NCBI GenBank assembly: GCA_026770575.1
Contig: MU657217.1
Span: 187,622-251,621, forward strand
DNA: 64,000 bases
Origin: Pelagophyceae sp. CCMP2097
Lineage: Eukaryota > Sar > Pelagophyceae
Direction: 5' to 3'
A model generated the notes under the pieces. That model was not told the origin of the DNA. It ran no database searches and saw nothing but the letters and a program-made list of their open reading frames with translations. This document shows positions 56,160-64,000 of the stretch, piece after piece. The position numbers and the translations under genes are program-made. Each line of letters begins with the position of its first letter. The first letter of the stretch is position 1.

Positions 56160-56746
56160 CGCACCAAGACACCGCCATCCGCGGCGCACCGCCGCTCCCA
56201 CGGCGCCGCACGCGCGGTCGCGACGTCGTCGACGGCGCCGAGTTCTACTCGAACCGAGCTCTTTGGCCAGGCAAGCCGAGCCCCATCGGTGCCAAAGCGC
56301 CTGCCGCCCGAGCGTGCCCTTTTCCTCTTTTTTTTCTCCCTTTATCCACACATGTTCACCGCAGCTGGCACGACCTGTGCGCCCCGCTGTCTTTCGATGG
56401 TCTCGACTCGGAGCTGACACAATTTTGACTCGGACCTTTTACGAAATATGATACTAACGTCATGAGACTCTCGCACCGCGGGAACCCTTTCGACGCACCC
56501 CGGGGCCGCCAGGTGAGGGACTCGAGGGGCCTCGCCGTTGCTGTATATTCCGACCCCCGCGAGCCATAAGACCCATCGAGGTCGTGCTCCCGCTGCGCAG
56601 AGGCATGTCTCGAGGAGCAACGGCTCGTTTTTGTCGCCTTGCTACTGCCAGTGGGGCCTGGCGACAGCTCGACTCGAGAAGCGACGAGACGCGCCTCCGA
56701 CCCTCGGTTCGAGGAATCGAAAGCATGCACAACATGAACCGACGAC
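56160..56746. other. intergenic, no gene seen
   Basis: Between BTB-kelch copy B and the WD40 fragment. Contains a T-rich tract at 56327-56343 and no recognisable gene. Confidence 0.4.
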
Positions 56747-57076
56747 GTTCCAGAGCCGCGCCGTCTTGTCATAGCTCGCCGTCGCAACGCGCTTGCCGTC
56801 GGGCGAGAACGCGCAGCTCCGGACGGGGCTGGCGTGCCCCTTGAGGATTGCCGTCCCCTTCAAAATCCGGTCCGACCAGATGAGTTTGCGCACGGCCGGC
56901 GCCACGGCGCGCGCATTTCCAGCGACGCGCTTCGTCAGGAAGAGCGCGTCTGGCGTTGCCGCCAGCCGCAGGATGAGCGCGAGCAGGTCGCCCAGTTCGA
57001 GCACCTCGAGGACCGGCGCCGCGCCGCGCTCGACGGCTGGCCGCTTGACGCCTCGCGTGGCCTCGTTGACGTCCAT
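56747..57076 (-). pseudogene. Truncated WD40-family gene fragment
   Basis: ATG 57076 starts the same leader as the other copies (LEVLELGDLLALILRLAA...VRKLIWSDRILKG), then a single WD40 repeat ([20 protein letters not shown]...TARLWNV). After that the family similarity stops and the frame runs on into unrelated sequence to ~56642. The remaining six blades are missing. Either the gene was cut by a rearrangement, or it is a partial duplicate. Confidence 0.65.
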
Positions 57077-57156
57077 GGCCACCCAGCCGCGGGATGACGT
57101 CGACCTTATCTGCACGAAAAAAGGAAAGCAAGCGATTTTCCTTAATGAGTTTTTGA

Positions 57157-57217
57157 GGACCCGAAGGGTCCTTGCCGTTTATTCAACGTCAGTTTACGGC
57201 AAGGGCCCTTCGGGTCC
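57157..57217. repeat. inverted repeat, 22-bp arms
   Basis: The left arm 57157-57178 and right arm 57196-57217 are complementary with one mismatch (left ggacccgaagggtccttgcc, right ggcaagggcccttcgggtcc, inner base pairs not shown). The loop is 17 nt and T-rich. The left arm also contains the smaller palindrome ggacccgaagggtcc. A related ttcgggtcct lies at ~58052 beyond the gap. It could be a foldback element end or a strong hairpin terminator. Confidence 0.75.
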
Positions 57218-57248
57218 TTTGATTGAAGGATTACTTGGGGCAATTATG

Positions 57249-57296
57249 TCTGTCTGTCCGTCTGTCTGTCTGTCCGTCTGTCTGTCTGTCTATCGC
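57249..57296 (+). repeat. TCTG/TCCG microsatellite
   Basis: About 12 tandem 4-bp units (tctg with tccg variants), ending in tctatc. Confidence 0.85.
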
Positions 57297-57345
57297 CGGG
57301 TCCATCCGTGAGGTTCCACCTTTGGGAAGAAAAAAAAACAGCAAC

Positions 57346-57918
57346 TCGGCCGATTTAGCGATTGGTGGTTGATGCGATNNNNNNNNNNNNNNNNNNNNNN
57401 NNNNNNNNNNNNNNNNNNNNNNNNNNNNNNNNNNNNNNNNNNNNNNNNNNNNNNNNNNNNNNNNNNNNNNNNNNNNNNNNNNNNNNNNNNNNNNNNNNNN
57501 NNNNNNNNNNNNNNNNNNNNNNNNNNNNNNNNNNNNNNNNNNNNNNNNNNNNNNNNNNNNNNNNNNNNNNNNNNNNNNNNNNNNNNNNNNNNNNNNNNNN
57601 NNNNNNNNNNNNNNNNNNNNNNNNNNNNNNNNNNNNNNNNNNNNNNNNNNNNNNNNNNNNNNNNNNNNNNNNNNNNNNNNNNNNNNNNNNNNNNNNNNNN
57701 NNNNNNNNNNNNNNNNNNNNNNNNNNNNNNNNNNNNNNNNNNNNNNNNNNNNNNNNNNNNNNNNNNNNNNNNNNNNNNNNNNNNNNNNNNNNNNNNNNNN
57801 NNNNNNNNNNNNNNNNNNNNNNNNNNNNNNNNNNNNNNNNNNNNNNNNNNNNNNNNNNNNNNNNNNGGAATCATCATAGAAGAAGTTTTTGGTCACAGGT
57901 TCGAATCTGGTCGGCCGC
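57346..57918 (+). tRNA. tRNA or tRNA-derived element interrupted by the assembly gap
   Basis: The left flank has cggccga at 57347-57353, followed by tttagcgattggtggttgatgc, which resembles a Pol III A-box/D-arm. The right flank has ggttcgaatc at 57899-57908, a perfect box B / T-loop, followed by tcggccg at 57911-57917. The two 7-mers are exactly complementary, as an acceptor stem would be. A T-arm with one mismatch can be drawn. The middle, including the anticodon, lies in the N run. An A-rich tail (57919-57975) follows, so a tRNA-derived SINE is as likely as a tRNA gene. Confidence 0.4.
57379..57866. other. assembly gap (488 N)
   Basis: A run of N at 57379-57866. Flanks are repetitive: microsatellite and inverted repeat on the left, A/T-rich tail on the right. 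Confidence 0.99.
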
Positions 57919-58207
57919 AAAAAAAAGAAAAAAGAAATAGCTCAATAAGAAATAAAATAATAAAAATAAAGATAAGGAGAATTTGAAAGTTCAGTGATTA
58001 GTTAAATAATTTCAATTATTTACGTGGGCATTGCAATGGGATTTGGCTGTATCCTTCGGGTCCTCCGTGTGCCTCCGGCGCGCTCTTGTAATAAGACAAT
58101 TAAAATGATTTGATAAGGGTCATTTTGGAGCTCCTTTCAAATCTTTTAATTTCTACCGCAACGGGTGATCGGGCTGGTTTTGGAGACCGAAACGACCGGC
58201 CCGCACC
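57919..58207. other. AT-rich spacer upstream of CFAP100
   Basis: A-rich from 57919 to ~57985, then mixed sequence. No gene. It forms the 5' region of the CFAP100-like gene. Confidence 0.5.
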
Positions 58208-60381
58208 ATGCGCGACCTGGGCGAGGGGACGTCGGGCGGCGACGCGGGCCGCGGCCGCGCGTCGCACGACGAGGACCGGCACGAGCGGAACCCATTTACG
58301 CTGCCGAGCGACGAGGAAGTTTTCCGCCTCCGCGACGAAGAGCGCAGGCGCCACGCCCTGGCGCGCGATGCGCAGCAGCACCTGCGCGTCTGGCAGAAGA
58401 CCACGTCGCAGACCGCGCCGTGCGAACCGGCGTCGCGCATCGCCACTCGAGAGAGACGCGGACCGAGCGGGCCCTTTGGGCGCCTTTGGGCGCGCGCTTA
58501 TTTCCAGCTGCGGCGACGGCGTCCGGCAGGTCGGGCGCGGTGCGGCTCAAGGAGCTCATCGGGAACACGGGCGGCGCGATCGTCATGTCGAAGCAGGCGC
58601 GACGTGAGCCACCGCCGCGGCGTCGCCGCCGCCGCTCCGCGCACGGGCGTTTCGCGCCACGCTCTCGCCTAGGGACGGCGGAGATGGTTTCCGAGGCGCG
58701 GTCGCTGGTGGCGAACGAGCGGCGGCAGGAGAAGGAGAAGATGGCCGAGTTCATCGCCAAGAAGCGCGAAATGTTCCTCGCGAGCCGCCGCGCCCGACGT
58801 CTGGCAACCGACGGTCCCTCGTCCGAGAAAGGTCCTTCGAGACCGACTGGGCCCATCTGGTCCCTGCACCGGGCCCTTTGTGCCTCTGAAAGGAGAAAGG
58901 CTCGTCGTCGTCACCGATGGTCCGATGCCCGACATGGCGGCGTGTCGACGCTTTCGCGTAGGTGCAAATGTCGCTGGACACGAAGCGCGAGGAGATTCGC
59001 AAGTTGGAGGAGAAGGCCCAGATGAAGGAGGAAGCTCTGAAAAAGTCGGAGCAGATGCTTGAGGAGGACGCGATCCGGTTCGATACTTTCTTAAAAGAAA
59101 ACGACAAAAAAGCGCACGAGGCCATTAAAAAGGCGGAGCGCGAGACGAAGCTGAAGACTGACAAAGTACAGGAGATTAAGCGGCTGAACCAGCAAATTCA
59201 AATGGTGTCGTCGGATATGTCCAAGCACAAAGAAGCTCTTGAAGACTGCCTCAAATACAAGGTGCGTCAATCACTATGTATTGCGCCCGTCACTTTGAAA
59301 TCCCGTAGGAATTCCTCGACGCCTTAACGCCCGACGAGTGGTTCGTGGAGCAGCAGGCGGCCAAGAAGTCGCGGCAGGCGGCTCGGCGAGAGGCGCGCAT
59401 GGCGGCGCGGCGCGACGACGCGGAAAAGGCGCGCGACGCCGCCGAGTTGGAGCGACAGCGGCGGGCGGATGACGAAGACCACGGCAAGGGTAAAAAGAAG
59501 AAGAGCCGGCGGCGGCCTTCGCACACAGACAACCCTTCCTCGGAGCCGGCGCGCGCTGCGACGGCCAAGCCGCTGTTGGATGCGTTTGACGACGAGCCTT
59601 GCGAGTCTTCCGACGAAGAGCTGCCCATGTACTTTCGTCAACCGACGCAGCTTTTGGATATCTTCACGCAACTCGAGGAGCAGAATTTGTTTTTAATCCA
59701 GAACTCGCAGGAGACGGAGCAGGCTCTCGAGGAGCTGAAGCAGCACTTTGAATCGACGAAGCGGGAGATGGACGGCAAAACGGCTTTACTTCAACAGAAT
59801 ATTGACGACCTGGAGGGCGCAATCTCCGCCGAGGAGGCCAAGGCGCAGCTGCTGCGGAACAGGCTGGAAGCGCGCGCAGGCGCGACGCAGGGGAGGCAGG
59901 AGACTTTGCTGGCCGCGCTGCACGACAAAGTGCGAGACGTCTACGCGCGCTGCAACTTCGACGTCGGGTCTAAGCCGGGGACACTCCTCATGCTCAGCGA
60001 GCTCGAGGACAAGCTGGAGAAGCTTTTGGACCATGTGGAGACGATGCCGGAGGACTACATCTTGAAGGAGGAGAAAGATAAAGAGAAAAAGAGACGCGAG
60101 CGCAAGCGACAGGAGCAGCAGACGCTGCAGGACGCGCAGCAGGAGGAGCGCAACCGCAAGTCCATCGCGCGCAGCATGCAGGCGCCCAAGAAGCGCACCG
60201 GGCGGCAGGTCCGTTTGCATCCGACGGGCACCGTCCTTGGTGTCGGACATATCCAAACCTCAATCCCTCACCTCTTCCCCGCCACTAGGTCATGTTCCGT
60301 TCCAAGCCGGAGTCGCGCGCAGTGCTGCAGGAGGCGACGGAGGAGGAGGACGACGGCGACGAGCTGAAATACCTCACCTGA
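58208..60381 (+). CDS. CFAP100: CFAP100-like flagellar coiled-coil protein (DUF4200)
   Basis: ATG 58208 opens an exon with NPFTLPSDEEVFRLRDEERR and HLRVWQKTT, the CFAP100/CCDC37 start ('NPF.lp.d..iF.LRd.E'). Later exons: EARSLVANERRQEKEKMAEF...KKREMFLASRR (from ~58680); VQMSLDTKREEIRKLEEKA...DTFLKENDKKAHEA (DUF4200 core, from ~58968); EFLDALTPDEW (from 59310, after a GTGCGT/CGTAG intron in phase 0); a long coiled coil; and the last exon from ~60291 (VMFRSKPESRAV) to TGA 60379-60381. In Chlamydomonas the orthologue MIA1 helps phosphorylation control of inner-arm dynein I1 on the axoneme. The exon limits between 58410 and 58680 are unclear. Confidence 0.85.
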
Positions 60382-60669
60382 GCGAGCCTGGGGACCACCA
60401 CCGGAGAATCGGCGCCCGCTCCGGATTATGTTTTGCGGGACGTGCGGGGTCGTCCGCGGCCCCACGCGCGCGACCTCGACCGCGGCCCGCGCGAGAACGC
60501 CTCTATTGCTATCACGTCTCTGTTGCTCAGATGGATGGGCGCCCCCCTGGCACGCGGATGCTCCCTCGAGGCTGCAGGAAAACCCCTGGAAGTGCGCAGG
60601 GGTACGCCGGGGGTGCATGGCGACCCGCAGGTGGTAGAGCCGGCAGGTGGTACTCTGCGATAAAAAGTG

Positions 60670-63051
60670 TTACTCGAAGCCTCGGTTCTCCCCGACTTCA
60701 CCAGTGCGATACATTTTCGCCGCTTTCTTCGCCTTAGCCTTTTTCTTCAGCGTGCTCGCGGTCAGCGGCTTGTCGCGCTTACTCTTCTTCTGCACGCCGC
60801 CGTCGCTCGAGGGGTGCCAGCCTTTGGGCGCCGCCTTTTTCGGCGACCCGCCGTCGTCCCACTCCTTTTCCTTGCCGCGCTGGGAATGTCTAAACGACGC
60901 CGGGTCTTCCGAGCGCCGGCGGCTGCGCTTGGAGATGGCCTCTGCTTTGGAATCGGCGAGGTCCTCGTGCGGTGTTTCTTCCTCGGCCGTCTTGCGCCAC
61001 AAATAAGAGTCTTGGTCGGGGTTCCTTCTCAAGGCGTCCCACTCCAGATAAGGCACGTGCAGCACGCGCCAGCCGAGGCTTCGCAGGAGACGGTCCTTTG
61101 CTAACGCGCGGCCGTCGAGGCCGCCGCGAGTGAACTTGCCGTCCGCCTACCGCAAAACCGTGTGACGGACAAACCGTGCGACGGACCGCCGGAACACCGT
61201 CCGACGGACCGCCGGCGGCGCCGAGGGGATGACCGCCGGCGTGCCGAAGGAGCCTCACTCTGTCATCACAGGAGAGCCTCGCCCGACTCTGTGATCATCT
61301 CCAACGCTGCTTTCCACCCCGAGCCCGCGCAGGTAGCGCGTCGGCCCGTCGAATTCAAGAGCGACCTTGTTCTTCGGCTGCGCCATGTCGATGGAAATGC
61401 CTTCGGGGGTTGTAAACTCAAAGTTGTGGTGCCATTCCATTTGCACCAGTTTCGCAGAAATGTTCCGCATCGACTTGAGCGTCGGCGGCACCGCCCTGGC
61501 CGCCGCGTTGCTCAAGTCCGAGGCGTGCTCCGCAAGGCTCAAAGTCGCGGGGTGGTCCGGGGCAAACGCGCGGAGGAGAGTTAAAACTTGATGCAACTGG
61601 CAAAGGTTTGACTCACTAAATAAACCCATCTTCAAACGCACTTCCACCGCCACCACCTCGAGCAGCGCCGGCGCCGGGAAGCTCGCGGTAGCAAACGCCC
61701 ACGCCGTCTTTGCTAACGATTGAGGGTCGAAGTCTCCGATGTTGTGTGCTGCTCGCTCGGCGGCGGCTTCGAACAAATCCGGCGGCGCCATCCCAAGGGT
61801 CGCAAAGGCCCAGACCGTGTTGGCGAGATCATTCGGCGCGAACTCGCACATCTTCCAGGGCGCCTCTGCTGCCACGGCTTGGAATAAAAGAGGCGGCTTG
61901 ACGCGCGTCTGCGCGTACGCCCAAACGATGTTCCCAAGGTCCGACGGCGTAAAGTCGAAGATCTTCTTCGTCGCTTCCACCGCCACGGCCTGAAATAAAG
62001 CCGGCGCCTCCAAGCCCAGCCGGGCAAAGGCCCATACTATGCTCGAAAGGTCCATCGGCGTGAACGAGTGCACCTTTTTCCGACGGCACGATTTCTGCAA
62101 AACTTGAGCTGCGAGAGCGTGAAACAGAAAGGGCGCCCTCACGCCCAAAATGGCGTAGGCCCAGGCCGTTTCCGAAAGGTGTTGCGGCGTGAAATTGGAA
62201 ACCTTTGCGGGGATGCCACGCGCCACTGCCTCGAATAATAAAGGCGCTTTCACGCCCGCCTTGGCAAAGGCCCAGACGAGTTGCGCCATCTCCTGCGCCT
62301 TCATCGTCTTGATCTTCGCCTCGGCTTGGGAAGCGATGGCGTCGTACAGGAACGGCGCTTCAAAACCCACCGTAGAATAGGCCCACGCCGTGTTCGCCAG
62401 GCTCTGCGCGTTGAACGACTCCATACACGTTAAAGCTTCGGCGGAGACGGCTTCAAACAGCAACGGCCCTTGAAAACGAGCCCTTGCAAAGGCCCAGACG
62501 ATGTTGGCCAACTCCTGCGGCTTGAAGTCCGCCATCTTCGTCAGCGCCACTGTAGAGGCCGCTTCGAGCAGCGCCGACGCGTCGGCACCGACGGCGGCGG
62601 CGCCCCAGCAGGCGTGGGCGAGGCCGCGAGTCTCCCACTGCGAAGGGTCGTCGCGGATGCTCTCCGTGGCGCGCTGGACGAGGTCTTCCAGAAAAGGCGC
62701 CTTTTCGATGTCGTACGAGGAGGCGAGGGCGCCGGCGCGGTAGAGCGCCGTGGCGAGGTTGAGTGGGCTAAAGTCGTGGCCCCTTTGGTCGAAGACCGCG
62801 AAGACGTCGCTTGCATTCTGCGCCGCGGCAATATAACGATTGATCGCCATGCACTTTTCGTCACCGGTGGACCGGAAGCTATTCTTCCTCGCCCGCGCGG
62901 CGGCGGCCGCCTTGTCGGCGGCGGCGCGGCGCGCGGCGTCGGCGGCCGCATCGTTGGAGGCGACGACGTAGAGTTCCGCCCTTGCAAACGCGTCGTGCGA
63001 CGCCCAACGCACCAAGCGCAGCCGCGGCAGGCGCGGCCAGAGCCGGTTCAT
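60670..63051 (-). CDS. Organellar RAP-domain protein with OPR-like helical repeats
   Basis: Exon 1 runs from ATG 63051 (MNRLWPRLPRLRLVRWAS, a targeting presequence) to about 61310, and exon 2 from ~61147 to TAA 60670. The likely join is GLG|ADGKFTRGG in phase 0. About ten tandem 35-38-residue repeats read like F-PQ-LANTVWAFA-------LF-AVA-EA, the pattern of the octotricopeptide/FASTK-like repeats that bind RNA. The RAP domain follows: HHNFEFTTPEGISIDMAQP and NKVALEFDGPTRYL, completed in exon 2 by DRLLRSLGWRVLHVPYLEWD. A Lys-rich tail ends the protein. Such proteins stabilise or process chloroplast or mitochondrial RNAs. It shares a 148-bp divergent promoter region with the gene at 63200. Confidence 0.85.
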
Positions 63052-63199
63052 CGCCGCGACGGCGCGGGAACCATGTCGACTAGACCCGCGGTCCCCCGGC
63101 GGTACGCGTGCACCTTTTCGTCGCCGAAATAATCTAACCGGTGTTTTGGCGAAAGGAAAACGACGCCTTTCGCCGGGCCCGCGCGGCCGGGCGCGGCGA

Positions 63200-64000
63200 A
63201 TGGCGCCGCCGCCGCTGTTCGACCGGCTGTGGTGCGGCGACGCGGCGGCGAAGCTCTCTAGGCCGCCGGGCCCGCTGGAGAAGACGTCGGTGTTTTCTCG
63301 CGAGAACCACAAACGCTTTTTCGCCGACAACGGCATCGGGAGCCTCGTCCAAAAGGAGGAACGGCGCAAGCGTGCGTCCAGACGGCGTTTGGAGACGCGT
63401 AGGGTGGCGGTAAATTCTTAAAGACTGCTCACGGTTACGCGCGCAGGCTCGGAGAAAAAGTCGACGGAGAAGTTTGAAAATCTCCTCGCCTCGCTCGACC
63501 GAGACGCCGCGCGCATCGCGAGAATCGAAAACGCGCTCTCGATGCAGCAGGTAAGTACGCGACCACGCGCTGCGGGAAACGAGCGGCTGCTCGCGCGTCG
63601 GAAAGCCGCCCGTGTGAAAGCCGCCCGCTCGTCGCAAGGCCGCCTGCGCGGTCGCAAGGCCCGCGCCGGCGACGGCCTTCGCACTCTAGGCTGCGGCGAC
63701 TCGCGAGGCGTCGGAGCGCGTGGCGAGCATCGTGCTTCAGTCTGCGCTGCGGCGGCGCCGCGCGTTTCTGGAGCGCGAGCGGCTCCATCAGGCGGGGGCG
63801 CTCTGGGCGAGGACCCGCGTCCGCGACAGCTCCGACGGAAAAGCTGCGACGGGGCCGACGGAATGCGAGCGGCAGGCTCGCCGGAGAAAAGGTCTGCGAA
63901 GCTCCTTTAAACCTTTAAACGATTAGGTCTTGGGCATCCACCTACTGCGCTACCTCCGCCGCATCCGCCGCCGAAGAGCCGCCGTTAGAATGCAGGCCCA
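63200..64000 (+). CDS. IQ-motif coiled-coil protein, 5' part
   Basis: Exons 63200-63371, 63447-63550, from 63690, and from 63927 to beyond the window edge. Donors GTGCGT and GTAAGT and acceptors GCAG and CTAG agree in phase. The first exon encodes PPPLFDRLWCGDAAAKL and SRENHKRFFADNGIGSLVQK. The second is helical (EKFENLLASLDRDAARIARI). The third has IVLQSALRRRRAFLERERL, and the fourth YLRRIRRRRAAVRMQA. Both resemble calmodulin-binding IQ motifs (IQxxxRxxxxR). The rest is missing. It may be a flagellar or cytoskeletal protein, but this is a guess from context. Confidence 0.55.

Noticed and set aside
57231..57986. Open frames running through the N gap
   Set aside because: They exist only because N codons were translated as X. 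No real coding sequence is visible on either side.

Overview
This window is nuclear DNA from a GC-rich, intron-rich protist. Genes lie on both strands, code for eukaryotic proteins and are interrupted by short introns (44 to a few hundred nt). The donors are mostly GTGCGT, GTGAGT or GTACGT, and the acceptors end in CTAG, GTAG or TTAG. There are no ribosome binding sites or operons. Base composition, repeat-filled introns and a family of near-identical WD40 genes suggest a stramenopile alga, most like a pelagophyte (Aureococcus/Pelagomonas type). That placement is inference. Three or more genes of cilium/flagellum families (TMEM17-like, FAM227-like, CFAP100-like) argue that the organism, or a recent ancestor, builds a flagellum.

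Layout. 0-10 kb: a DUF1275 membrane protein (cut by the window edge), a NOL11-like nucleolar protein, and a very large minus-strand gene joining leucine-rich repeats, EF-hands and an unclassified C-terminus. 10-20 kb: RRP15, a secretory SAM methyltransferase, an unknown multi-exon gene, a PH-PH-UIM-ubiquitin-like protein and a TUG/ASPSCR1-like PUB-UBX protein. 20-30 kb: fucose mutarotase, a Tim17/22/23-family protein, a frameshifted WD40 copy, SRP68, a TMEM17-like protein, an intact WD40 gene and FAM227. 30-43.3 kb: a class III aminotransferase, a pepsin-like protease, a JmjC ribosomal oxygenase, an acidic-repeat protein, a second broken WD40 copy, an unknown membrane protein and an SLC35A-type nucleotide-sugar transporter. 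43.3-57 kb: two inverted BTB-kelch paralogues bracket an AT-richer gene-poor stretch, a Rab-like GTPase with a predicted C-terminal membrane anchor, a 59-residue protein, an unknown four-exon gene and a sialate O-acetylesterase. 57-64 kb: a WD40 fragment, a 488-base assembly gap inside a tRNA-like element, CFAP100, an organellar RAP-domain protein and a partial IQ-motif protein.

The genes are a housekeeping and flagellar mixture, not a functional cluster: ribosome biogenesis (NOL11, RRP15, ribosomal oxygenase), protein targeting (SRP68, Tim17 family), ubiquitin/p97 adaptors (TUG, PH-UIM-UBL), glycan metabolism (fucose mutarotase, SLC35A, SIAE) and flagellum proteins. Exon boundaries given here were worked out by hand from splice motifs, frame continuity and family knowledge. 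Where the summed exon lengths gave an uninterrupted frame this is stated.
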